Positions 15,697-22,243 of a DNA stretch of 26,006 bases are shown piece after piece. Source of the DNA: a virus; the IMG/VR virus record IMGVR_UViG_3300023170_000153, positions 1 through 26,006 of that record; one strand, written 5' to 3'. The notes beneath the pieces were generated by a model. That model saw only the letters and a program-made list of their open reading frames with translations. It had not been told where the DNA came from and did no database searches. Within the stretch, counting starts at the first letter, position 1, and every line of letters starts with the position of its first letter. Position numbers and translations under genes: made by a program.

Positions 15697-17247
15697 TTAT
15701 AATTCAAGTACATCGTTATATAAATCTATCATTTTTGTATGTACATCTATTCTGTCGTCCAGAAGGCTATAGATTCGCTTCTCAACGCCGGAACCTTGTA
15801 ATTGCACCACGGTACAGGGGTGCTTCTGACCTGACCTGTGAACGCGTGCATTCGCTTGTGCGTAAGTCTCTAGTGAGGATACCGGCCCCCACCATACAAT
15901 CGTATTCGCCGCTGTTAGTGTTACCCCATGAGCCGCCGCTTGTGGTTGGATAATCAGGACTCGTGGGTCTTGTTCTTCTTGGAATCGTTTGAATATCTCG
16001 GTACGTTTTTGTGCAGACACATCCCCACGAATCAAATCACTCGTGATCCCATCTCTAGTTAATTTTTCTTTAAGTAAATCAATGACATGCTTGAACGGCA
16101 CAAAAATAAGAATCTTCTGGCTGGACTCGTCTATGACTTCCCGCAGTACCTTGTAGCGGTTCTTGATGTCAAACTCCACTGTCTCTCCAGTGTCGGTGTA
16201 GACGGCACCGCAAGATATTTGTAGCAACTTGTTCATAACAACAGCAGCGTTAGCTGCCGTTATCTGTTCTCCCGCAGCTACGGAAATCATCTCTTTCTTT
16301 AACTCGTTGTAGTATTTCTTTTGCTGGGTGGTAAGTTCTACCTCACGCTTGGCATAGGTCATTTCCGGTAGGTCGAGGCATTGCTCCTTGGTAAAACGTA
16401 TCGCTGGCTGTAGCGCATTAAACACAACTTCTATGGCGGTTGGTTTCGGCACCCATTTGAATTGGGTAACCTTGTACATCACCATCTCTCGGAACGCCCC
16501 GAAAAATCTAGGTACAGCTTTGGGGTTTACAAGTTTGGCTAACCCGTACGCGTCTACGGGGGATTGAGCCGCCGGTGTACCGGTCATCATCCAGAGCCAG
16601 ATGTTGGGGTTTGTATTGAGAATATAATTAAGTATCTTCCAGCGTTTCGATTGCGCGTTTTTATAGTGGGTAGCTTCGTCAACAATGATAAGGTCGAACC
16701 CGCCGTTTGCTATCTCGTCCTTTACTATCTCCACACCATCGTAGTTTATGATTACGTATTCTGCACTTCCGTTTATTATCTCTTGGCGTTTAGTCCGTGA
16801 ACCATACGCTATGTCTACGGTACGGTGCATGGCAAAGTTAAACAGGTCAGCCCTCCATGCGGAATCCATAATAGATAACGGGCAGATAATCAGGACTCGG
16901 TTAATCTTACCCTCGTTAAGCAAGAAGTCAGATGCCCAGATAGCAGAACCCGTTTTCCCAGTTCCCTGCTCGTTGAAACAGAAAGCCCGTGAATTCATAG
17001 TAAGGAAAGACGCGGTTGTTCTTTGATGGTCGAACGGTGCGTACCTTCCGGGCCAAGCATATTTACCCAGTATTGGCGACGGTACGTTGCGTATATTCAG
17101 GTTGTTTAGAACGCGGGACTCGTCTATACCCCACTTAACTAGAACACTGTTGTCACCTAAATACTTACTGTTGGGTATAGCCATTGTTATTTTTTGAGGG
17201 TCACGAACCCGCAGGAGCAACCCCCTGTTGTCTACTACTTTCATCAT
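15697..17247 (-). CDS. SNF2-family DEAD/DEAH-type ATPase/helicase
   Basis: A 516-residue superfamily 2 ATPase. Motifs in order: a Q-type FDHQRTT (72-78), Walker A EQGTGKT (93-99), Walker B VDEATH (189-194), motif III MTGTPAAQSP (221-230), and near the C-terminus the SNF2-type motif VI ANARVHRSGQ, where the arginines act as fingers. This is the compact phage form without chromatin-reader domains. Such enzymes probably remodel or translocate on DNA during phage replication and recombination. ATG 17247 (or 17244) follows AAGGAAG. It lies between a small basic protein and the Gam-like gene in a co-directional operon. The assignment to the SNF2 family is firm; the exact substrate is unknown. Confidence 0.92.
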   Translation of the reverse strand: MMKVVDNRGLLLRVRDPQKITMAIPNSKYLGDNSVLVKWGIDESRVLNNLNIRNVPSPILGKYAWPGRYAPFDHQRTTASFLTMNSRAFCFNEQGTGKTGSAIWASDFLLNEGKINRVLIICPLSIMDSAWRADLFNFAMHRTVDIAYGSRTKRQEIINGSAEYVIINYDGVEIVKDEIANGGFDLIIVDEATHYKNAQSKRWKILNYILNTNPNIWLWMMTGTPAAQSPVDAYGLAKLVNPKAVPRFFGAFREMVMYKVTQFKWVPKPTAIEVVFNALQPAIRFTKEQCLDLPEMTYAKREVELTTQQKKYYNELKKEMISVAAGEQITAANAAVVMNKLLQISCGAVYTDTGETVEFDIKNRYKVLREVIDESSQKILIFVPFKHVIDLLKEKLTRDGITSDLIRGDVSAQKRTEIFKRFQEEQDPRVLIIQPQAAAHGVTLTAANTIVWWGPVSSLETYAQANARVHRSGQKHPCTVVQLQGSGVEKRIYSLLDDRIDVHTKMIDLYNDVLEL

Positions 17248-17259
17248 TCTTCCTTTTGG

Positions 17260-17583
17260 CTAGGATTTCTTCTTTTTACTACGTTCGCGTTTGCTAGTTT
17301 CTGAAACTAATTTGCCTTGCGAATCTCTACGGAAAGAACGGTTACTGGACTTGCTTTGTATCTTTACACCGTCAGCGTTCTTACCGCCGTTGCTCAATGC
17401 TTTCTTGTGTGACACATCCTTGCCTTCGCGTTTGTCAGCTTTACCGTTTTTGTTCCGGTCTACGCCATCCTTATCTATAGCGCGTCTAGCACGTTGGCGT
17501 TCCATGCGGTCTGGATGTTCACCACGTTCTTTCTGCTGTTGGTATTCTTTTTTGTACGGTCTGGGTTTGTTTTTGTACGGCAT
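17260..17583 (-). CDS. Small very basic protein with HNH-like pattern
   Basis: A 107-residue protein rich in Lys and Arg with no hydrophobic core of note. After a basic N-terminus (YKNKPRPYKKEYQQQ) it has RARRAIDKDG, GKADKREGKDVSH, then ALSNGGKNADG and SSNRSFRRDS. The spacing of His, Asn and a final Asn-Arg is reminiscent of a reduced HNH/treble-clef nuclease, but metal-binding Cys pairs are absent. A nucleic-acid-binding protein is the safe reading. Its ATG shares one base with the stop of the nuclease gene upstream (TAATG), implying coupled translation, and the SNF2 gene follows after 12 bases. An HNH function is a hypothesis only. Confidence 0.6.
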   Translation of the reverse strand: MPYKNKPRPYKKEYQQQKERGEHPDRMERQRARRAIDKDGVDRNKNGKADKREGKDVSHKKALSNGGKNADGVKIQSKSSNRSFRRDSQGKLVSETSKRERSKKKKS

Positions 17584-18269
17584 TATCGTCTCCCGTTATG
17601 TGGGCACTCCAACACAATGCAATGAGCGCGGCAAAGCCCCGTGGGGCGTGGATTCCATACATCATTCTCGTAGGATTTCTCCATCTTGCCGTACTCCATT
17701 AGCCATTTCTGCCAAAGTGCCGGTTCTTGTTGTACTTCGTATGTTTCTTTTATAAACGCGTTACAGACGACAAACAATAGGCCGCCTTTTACTGTGTGTA
17801 TTTCTGGGAAGTGTTTGAATATAGCCAACGCCATAAGTTCAAGCTGTCCCTTGTCTGCATACTTCGCAGACTTGCCGGTCTTGTAGTCAATCACCCTAGC
17901 TATACCGGATTCTCTGTCCAGTATGGCTAAGTCAACTACACCCCTAAACCAAACATTACTATCAAAGAAACCGCATGGGTCGAGGTTAGCTGTAAGCCCC
18001 ATTTTGTGTTCACACAGTTTCTCACCTTTCATGCCTTTGAGCCGGTTCAATGCGCCCTCGGCATACTCAAAGCGTGGGTCTAAGCTATCAACGACGCCTT
18101 TGACATATTCTTCGGCGGCTTTGTGAAACTCGTTTCCATAAAGTATCGCTTCGGTTTCAAAATTTTCTTCGTAATCTTTCGCAACTTTTAAGTGGTAGTA
18201 TTTTTTCGGGCATTGGTCAAACGTCTTTATACTACTGAAAGACCAAGCTGGTTTTGTCGTGGTACCCAT
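17583..18269 (-). CDS. PD-(D/E)XK nuclease of the RecB/Cas4 type with four-cysteine (possible Fe-S) arrangement
   Basis: A 228-residue exonuclease-family protein. RecB-type motifs appear in order: FSSIKTFDQCPKKY (11-24), GNEFHKA with H49, RGVVDLA with D113, VIDYKTGK with D128 and K130, and QLELMALAIF with Q142, the full catalytic set. One Cys near the N-terminus (C20) and three at the C-terminus (C213, C217, C222, in LCRAHC and LECPHN) reproduce the 1+3 layout that binds a 4Fe-4S cluster in Cas4 and AddB. It begins inside the 3' end of the polymerase gene (43-base overlap). Likely role: phage recombination or end-processing exonuclease working with the neighbouring polymerase and SNF2 ATPase. 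No Cas1/Cas2 is present, so CRISPR adaptation is not supported. Confidence 0.88.
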   Translation of the reverse strand: MGTTTKPAWSFSSIKTFDQCPKKYYHLKVAKDYEENFETEAILYGNEFHKAAEEYVKGVVDSLDPRFEYAEGALNRLKGMKGEKLCEHKMGLTANLDPCGFFDSNVWFRGVVDLAILDRESGIARVIDYKTGKSAKYADKGQLELMALAIFKHFPEIHTVKGGLLFVVCNAFIKETYEVQQEPALWQKWLMEYGKMEKSYENDVWNPRPTGLCRAHCIVLECPHNGRR

Positions 18270-20101
18270 TTCTTACAATTCCCGTAGTCCTTACCAACTT
18301 CCACGTCACCACGAACGGGGAGTCCTTTAGCCCATTCCGGTACGTACGCCATGCACTCGCTAACGTAGCTTGCGGCTTCGTCAACCTCGGAGTCATTGAC
18401 ACAGCATACCACAGAATCATGTACTGTAAGTGCTATAGGGTATCTTTTAGATATACGCAACATCTGCTCTGCCATCACGCAACGTGCTATGGCTTGGCAC
18501 ACATTCTCTATAACCTTGCCACCATATATTTTCACTCGGCCTAGACGGGTCTTGTAAGTAAACTGAAGTCCCTTTTCTTCTTCCTCCCCTTTTAAGTCCT
18601 CGTACCGCATGAGTAGGCCAGATGGTAACTTTATAGCAACATGTTCGTGTAACACCTTTAACACGCCCGGCCTGCCGAACGCTAAACTTTCGCCCATATC
18701 CATACCGACAAGAGAAGCCTGTGCATCACGCCATAACTGAGTAATCTGACCGTTGGCCTCGCGGTACACTCGGATGATACGGCGACATTCTTCTTCGTCC
18801 ACATCTACACCAAACGTCTTTAGCTGGTCGCGGAATCGTGCCGCACCCATACCGTATCCTGCACCTAGTATAGTAGTCTTACCAATGAAGCGTTCGCTGT
18901 CGGTAACAAGTTCCTCTTTCTTGTTGTATATAATAGAAGCCATCTTCTTATACACATCTTCGCCTTTCTCAAACGACTTCACTAGGTTGTTCTGCTCGGC
19001 TAACCACGCTAGGACACGCGCTTCAATCTGCGCTGAGTCTGATTCAATTAAAGTATATCCTTCGGGCGCGACTATGCAGGATTTGAGTACCTTCGCGTTC
19101 TCACCACGGGAGGGTAAGTTCTGTAGATTCACCTTGTCCGCACCACCCCACCGTCCGGTATGAGCCGCGTAGTAACGGATAGGCACAGGTAGTTTGCCAC
19201 GAATAGCTATGTCTATAAATCTTTCAGTACGCGTTTCCTCAAGTGTACTTTTTAATCCTATGCGAGCCGCGACTAAAGCCTGTACTTTCGGGTTCTCGTG
19301 CTCTTGTAGTTCCTTGAACGCTTCGTCATTCTTGGCTAGGGCGTACGTTTCCTTACCAGTGCGCAATGATACTTTGGTCGGGGGTTCTACCCCCAGTGCG
19401 CGGAGGGCTTCGGCAAACTTAGGGTTAGACATAAGTTCGTCTTTCGTAATATGACATTCTTCCAGCAGTCGGTCTTTTGCGGATTTAAGTGTATAGAGGT
19501 GTTCGTTTAATTTAATTAAGTCAAGCTCAAGCTGCGGATTAGTGTACATCTTCAACGTCATATCTATGACTTTGACTTCTTTCATTGGGAATCCGTTGTT
19601 CATAAATATGTTGAACAATCGGTGAGTAAGTTCGACATCGTTGACACAGTAGTCACCGTATCGGGCAAGTTCTTCGGGGGAGAAATCGGCACGGCGTTTC
19701 CCCAACGCATTTATTACCTCGTTGCCTTTTTCACCCACCCCATATATCTCGCTAACTTTACGCAGAGATGCAGACACTTCGACACCATGCGTCCCCCTAG
19801 CCATACACATAGTATCAAGCCATAACTTAGGACGTATGCCAAAAAGCCAACTGAGAATAGCACCATCGAACATAGTGTTATGAGCCAGTACCGCAGACTC
19901 CGCCCAATCGTAGTTATTATGTAAATAAGTTTTGATAGCATTGAAGTCTCCACTGAGCCATATAGATTCTCCATCGTTTAGTTTTACACCAACACCTATT
20001 ACTTCAAACCTAGGACTACGTATGTATTCCTCTGTTGTTATCTTCGACAAACTAAAATCTTTATCGTAGTACGTTTCAAAATCTATTGTTATTAAATTCA
20101 T
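18227..20101 (-). CDS. Family A DNA polymerase with 3'-5' exonuclease domain (Leu at the 762-equivalent position)
   Basis: This is the phage replicative DNA polymerase, 624 residues from ATG 20101. That start gives a 4-bp ATGA overlap with the preceding gene and has AAAGG seven bases upstream. A longer in-frame start at 20134 would sit inside the preceding gene. The 3'-5' exonuclease is complete: IDFETYYD (D7, E9), LAHNTMFDG (D79) and YCVND (Y151, D155). Polymerase motif A is ESDSAQIEARVLA (D355). Motif B is RFIGKTTILGAGYG, with R404, K408 and L412 where E. coli Pol I has F762. Motif C is TVHDSVV (H561, D562), with Ser replacing the usual Glu. There is no 5'-3' exonuclease domain. In viral PolA surveys, Leu at 762 is a common environmental form proposed to correlate with slower or temperate-like replication; that link is not proven here. 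Confidence 0.95.
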   Translation of the reverse strand: MNLITIDFETYYDKDFSLSKITTEEYIRSPRFEVIGVGVKLNDGESIWLSGDFNAIKTYLHNNYDWAESAVLAHNTMFDGAILSWLFGIRPKLWLDTMCMARGTHGVEVSASLRKVSEIYGVGEKGNEVINALGKRRADFSPEELARYGDYCVNDVELTHRLFNIFMNNGFPMKEVKVIDMTLKMYTNPQLELDLIKLNEHLYTLKSAKDRLLEECHITKDELMSNPKFAEALRALGVEPPTKVSLRTGKETYALAKNDEAFKELQEHENPKVQALVAARIGLKSTLEETRTERFIDIAIRGKLPVPIRYYAAHTGRWGGADKVNLQNLPSRGENAKVLKSCIVAPEGYTLIESDSAQIEARVLAWLAEQNNLVKSFEKGEDVYKKMASIIYNKKEELVTDSERFIGKTTILGAGYGMGAARFRDQLKTFGVDVDEEECRRIIRVYREANGQITQLWRDAQASLVGMDMGESLAFGRPGVLKVLHEHVAIKLPSGLLMRYEDLKGEEEEKGLQFTYKTRLGRVKIYGGKVIENVCQAIARCVMAEQMLRISKRYPIALTVHDSVVCCVNDSEVDEAASYVSECMAYVPEWAKGLPVRGDVEVGKDYGNCKKWVPRQNQLGLSVV

Positions 20102-20430
20102 ACGTAAACCTTTGTAATTAAATACTTTCCCCATGCGTCACAATCTCTTTCCCACTCTGGGCTGTCCACAGGGTACTCACGAAACCAATCACCGACTTCT
20201 ACTTCGTCGTCTGGGTCAGTATCCCATCCCCCCTCTTCTGTAGCGTCAGCGTAATGTATATAAGGCACACAAAAACTCATAGTTCGGTCTGCGGGTAGTT
20301 TAATTACATCAACAGAAAAGGGGTCACCAAACTCGTCTATGTTGTGGAATATATCGTCCCATGTACGCCCTTCAACAAATCCTACCCATGCTTTATCGCC
20401 TTCAGGTTTAAATCTAAACAGTACTCTCAT
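20098..20430 (-). CDS. Acidic hypothetical protein directly upstream of the DNA polymerase
   Basis: A 110-residue protein with a good start: AAGGAG six bases before ATG 20430. It is rich in Asp, Glu, Trp and Tyr (WDDIFHNIDEFGDPF, then WDTDPDDEVEVGDWF) and begins with MRVLFRFKPEGDKAWVGF, suggesting a compact beta-rich domain. It is coupled to the polymerase by a 4-bp ATGA overlap and is the first gene after the bidirectional terminator, so it opens a new transcription unit or is reached by read-through. I do not recognise the family. Its acidic character could suit a DNA-mimic or polymerase partner, but that is speculation. Confidence 0.75.
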   Translation of the reverse strand: MRVLFRFKPEGDKAWVGFVEGRTWDDIFHNIDEFGDPFSVDVIKLPADRTMSFCVPYIHYADATEEGGWDTDPDDEVEVGDWFREYPVDSPEWERDCDAWGKYLITKVYV

Positions 20431-20455
20431 GTCATTCTCCTTTTACATTTTACTG

Positions 20456-20484
20456 TTGACATCTCCGCTAGTAAGTAATATATT
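20456..20484 (+). promoter_or_regulatory. Near-consensus sigma70 promoter on the + strand, driving a short RNA
   Basis: TTGACA at 20456-20461 and TATATT at 20479-20484 are separated by exactly 17 bases: a perfect -35 and a 5/6 -10. It lies in the only gap between two leftward operons and points rightward, against all nearby genes. The expected start is about 20491-20493. No coding frame follows before the terminator at 20528-20556. On the opposite strand no comparable promoter for the polymerase operon was found. Confidence 0.75.
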
Positions 20485-20491
20485 TTGTTTT

Positions 20492-20556
20492 GAGGAACCA
20501 GGATTTCTGTCTCCAGATGTTCTGACTAAAAACCCCAGCTTCGGTTGGGGTTTTTT
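20492..20556 (+). ncRNA. Candidate phage small RNA of about 65 nt (promoter, stem-loop, UUCG terminator)
   Basis: From the predicted start the RNA has a short unpaired 5' leader (GAGGAAC). A stem-loop follows: 20499-20509 pairs with 20514-20524 around a TCTC loop (11 positions: eight Watson-Crick, two G-U, one mismatch). After a 3-base linker comes a 12-position terminator stem (20528-20539 with 20544-20555, one G-U) capped by TTCG closed by a C-G pair and followed by a T-run through 20556. The C(UUCG)G tetraloop is exceptionally stable only in + strand RNA, which argues the structure evolved for this direction. The only ATG (20516-20518 area) reads Met-Phe-stop. The target is unknown; the RNA is antisense to any leader of the 110-residue/polymerase mRNA extending this far and to the 3' end of the hydrolase mRNA. 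Confidence 0.6.
20528..20555. terminator. Strong bidirectional intrinsic terminator
   Basis: AAAAACCCCAGC and GTTGGGGTTTTT form a 12-position stem with one G-U pair and a TTCG loop. T-runs follow the stem on both strands. On the - strand it ends the cell-wall-hydrolase transcript: the TAA of that gene (20555-20557) overlaps the stem. On the + strand it ends the candidate small RNA. It separates the upstream small-gene/lysis unit from the polymerase operon. Confidence 0.9.
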
Positions 20557-20959
20557 ATTGCCTGTAAAAAACATGGTTGTTTACTTGTGTTGTTATGTTC
20601 ATCGGTAAACTCCATGCCGGATTTACCCACGTTGTGTGGTAGTGTGTTGCGCCGTTAGTCGGGTCTGAAAACCAGCCCATGTACACTATGCTTGCGTATA
20701 TAAACGCGTTGCCCCACGCCTCATGGTTCGCCACTACTTCGGGTTTACCATCACACCAGAAACTAAACTGGCACTGATGCCTTAGAGGAACGTGTTTCCA
20801 GTACCGCCCCTGTTTAACTACCGCACATACGGAATCGGGGTAGCTATCGCTTTCTACGCGGTTCATTACTACGTGGGCTACTGCCATCTGCCCCAGCGGG
20901 GGTTCCCCCCTCGCCTCGAAGTACACCGCCATCGTCAGGCACATTATCGCTTCTAGCAT
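20555..20959 (-). CDS. SleB/CwlJ-family cell wall hydrolase (probable endolysin)
   Basis: A 134-residue peptidoglycan hydrolase. ATG 20959 has GGAGG seven bases upstream. Almost the whole protein is the SleB domain: MAVYFEARGEPPLGQMAVAH with the presumed catalytic Glu in FEARGE, then VVMNRVESDSYPDSVC, CQFSFWCDG, and the C-terminal THYHTTWVNPAW and HVFYRQ. The family cleaves peptidoglycan; in phages it serves as an endolysin or virion lysin. There is no signal peptide or membrane segment, so a holin elsewhere would be needed for export. It is placed among replication-side genes rather than with structural genes. Its first 116 bases are also read in another frame by the zinc-ribbon gene, and its stop sits in the terminator stem. 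Confidence 0.9.
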   Translation of the reverse strand: MLEAIMCLTMAVYFEARGEPPLGQMAVAHVVMNRVESDSYPDSVCAVVKQGRYWKHVPLRHQCQFSFWCDGKPEVVANHEAWGNAFIYASIVYMGWFSDPTNGATHYHTTWVNPAWSLPMNITTQVNNHVFYRQ

Positions 20960-21113
20960 GGCATGGCCTCCAAGTTCGTTCTCGTCCTATCGCTTTGGTG
21001 AAGCCTCTGCAATTACTACAGTACCACCCAACCCGTAGGTTTTGCTCGGCGTTGATTACCTCGGTTCTTTCCCCACCACAGTTGCAGGGTATTACTTTCA
21101 TTGAGTCAGTCAT
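20844..21113 (-). CDS. Small zinc-ribbon protein overlapping the hydrolase gene
   Basis: An 89-residue ORF (ATG 21113; an alternative ATG at 21101 gives MKVIPC). Residues about 8-40 form a zinc ribbon, PCNCGGERTEV ... GWYCSNCRGF (C-x-C and C-x2-C), similar to Lar-like/restriction-alleviation and other small phage zinc ribbons. After that the frame runs 116 bases into the hydrolase gene, and the tail is Gly/Arg/Ser/Pro low-complexity, typical of a frame shaped by the other gene. No clear Shine-Dalgarno is seen. Either the gene genuinely ends inside its neighbour, or a sequencing frameshift hides a shorter or fused protein. A role in anti-restriction is possible but unproven. Confidence 0.55.
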   Translation of the reverse strand: MTDSMKVIPCNCGGERTEVINAEQNLRVGWYCSNCRGFTKAIGRERTWRPCHARSDNVPDDGGVLRGEGGTPAGADGSSPRSNEPRRKR

Positions 21114-21148
21114 TTGGGTTTATTACTTCTAATAGTGCGTACTTAACA

Positions 21149-21679
21149 TCAGTGAAATGTGACATTATCTAATGGGTACTCGTAGTTAATAGTTTCTACA
21201 TTCGGGCTAAGTAGTATAGCCCCGTTGTTGGTGTGAAACTCCATCGCCATTCTTGTGGGGGGAGACATTGTAATAACATGCGTGACGTGTGGGAAGTTCA
21301 ATGGTATGAAGTCTAGTAACTCGTTTATAAGTCTTTTACCAGAGCCTTTCTTGTATGACCACAAACTATACGGCGTAAATATCGTAGCTAACTTATCATC
21401 ACCCACCGCTTTCATCAGTTGCTTATGCATCTCTGTCGTTTGTTCTTGGCTATCACTTATATCACGCAGGAGTTCTTCAGACTGTAATACAAACGGACTG
21501 ATTACAGCACACAAGACAGCGTTTACTACACGCTGTCCTGTATCCTCGTTAATGTCTATATCCGCAAACACATAGAAGTTATTTTCAAAACGCGTTATGT
21601 CATTCTCAAATAAATGTGGCCGCACTGGGTCATCTTTTATGTATTGTAGATACGTTTCTGGGTCACAAATCGTCAACAT
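21149..21679 (-). CDS. Probable GNAT-like acyltransferase
   Basis: A 176-residue protein. The middle has beta-strand-like hydrophobic stretches (NFYVFADIDIN and VVNAVLCAVISPFVLQ). Then KKGSGKRLINELLDFI resembles the acetyl-CoA-binding loop and helix of GNAT enzymes. The end, RMAMEFHTNNGAILL followed by an N-Y-E-Y-P-L strand, matches the C-terminal GNAT helix-strand pattern seen in small phage acetyltransferase-like proteins. It starts 16 bases inside the preceding small gene, implying coupling. The substrate is unknown; phage GNATs may modify host proteins or toxins. The classification rests on pattern similarity, not a complete motif set, so moderate confidence only. Confidence 0.6.
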   Translation of the reverse strand: MLTICDPETYLQYIKDDPVRPHLFENDITRFENNFYVFADIDINEDTGQRVVNAVLCAVISPFVLQSEELLRDISDSQEQTTEMHKQLMKAVGDDKLATIFTPYSLWSYKKGSGKRLINELLDFIPLNFPHVTHVITMSPPTRMAMEFHTNNGAILLSPNVETINYEYPLDNVTFH

Positions 21680-21908
21680 CTAAAAACCCCCACACGCCAT
21701 AAGTTCCGTCACCTTGTTTACGTATTGCTACCTTAGTAAACCCATGAGTTTTCAATGCGTTTGCAAGAGAATTAGCGTTCGTCATGGTCGGTACAAAGAC
21801 GCAATCACCGGACTGCATCTTCAGGGCTTTGCTTTTCCATCTACCTGACTGCCCCGTTGCCTTTTCGGGTAAAGGTATGTTTGTATGTATTGGATATTCT
21901 TCATTCAT
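21663..21908 (-). CDS. Small conserved phage protein, unknown function (paralogue of the gene at 10922-11143)
   Basis: From ATG 21908 (MNEEYPIH) the protein has 81 residues. An in-frame ATG at 21935 would add nine mostly Lys/Met residues that overlap the acidic end of the preceding gene, so the shorter form is preferred. Its C-terminal two-thirds read MQSGDCVFVPT, a helix with Leu/Ala, then VAIRKQGDGTYGVWGFL. This repeats the layout of the 73-residue protein at the other end of the block (GTSIFIPT ... GKYGVRVWRL). No function is known. It overlaps the GNAT-like gene by 17 bases. Confidence 0.68.
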   Translation of the reverse strand: MNEEYPIHTNIPLPEKATGQSGRWKSKALKMQSGDCVFVPTMTNANSLANALKTHGFTKVAIRKQGDGTYGVWGFLDVDDL

Positions 21909-21912
21909 CTTC

Positions 21913-22125
21913 TTAATCTTCTTCATCTTCTTCATCTCCTGTTGAACCTATTGCACTTAATTGTATGCACGTACCGTTCATGCTTACATTTAATACTTCT
22001 TCCGTTATACCAAAACCACCGCAATCATATAACACTAGAATCTTAGACTTGTTTAACTCTATTAGCGTAGCAAGGTCGCTAGTTGTAAGTTCATTTGCTA
22101 CTGCTATAAGTTGTTTCTTCTCCAT
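21913..22125 (-). CDS. Small acidic-tailed hypothetical protein
   Basis: A 70-residue protein from ATG 22125 (MEKKQLIAVANEL), which has AAGGAG nine bases upstream. The in-frame ATG at 22158 lies inside the preceding gene with no such site. A helical N-terminus (residues 1-28) is followed by a short hydrophobic strand (KILVLYDCGGFGITEEV) and a final Asp/Glu run (GDEEDEED). It overlaps the 50-residue gene upstream by 35 bases in another frame and ends 4 bases before the next start. No family is recognised. Confidence 0.65.
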   Translation of the reverse strand: MEKKQLIAVANELTTSDLATLIELNKSKILVLYDCGGFGITEEVLNVSMNGTCIQLSAIGSTGDEEDEED

Positions 22126-22243
22126 ACTTCTTGTCTCCTTCATTGAGTTCGTGCTCAAACCAGTCCTCTAGCCTCTGCTCCGGAGTGCCGTAAGTCTCAT
22201 CGTAATCACGTTGCTGTTCTGCTATATCTACTGGGTCACGCAT
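22091..22243 (-). CDS. Very small acidic hypothetical protein (50 residues)
   Basis: ATG 22243 to TGA 22091 encodes 50 residues beginning MRDPVDIAEQQRDYDETYG and continuing with EQRLEDWFEHEL. It fills the gap between the ribbon-helix-helix gene and the next gene. CAGGAG lies 8 bases upstream of the ATG, inside the last codons of the previous gene, whose stop overlaps this start by 8 bases. The composition (charged, helical, one Trp) is that of a real small phage protein rather than a chance ORF. Function unknown. Confidence 0.62.
   Translation of the reverse strand: MRDPVDIAEQQRDYDETYGTPEQRLEDWFEHELNEGDKKYGEETTYSSSK

Noticed and set aside
17583-18269. CRISPR-associated locus based on the Cas4-like nuclease
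   Set aside because: No Cas1, Cas2 or effector gene and no regularly spaced repeat array are in the window.
18227-20134. Longer DNA polymerase start at 20134
   Set aside because: The added 11 residues lie inside the preceding gene. ATG 20101 gives a 4-bp ATGA overlap, a Shine-Dalgarno and the usual exonuclease N-terminus.
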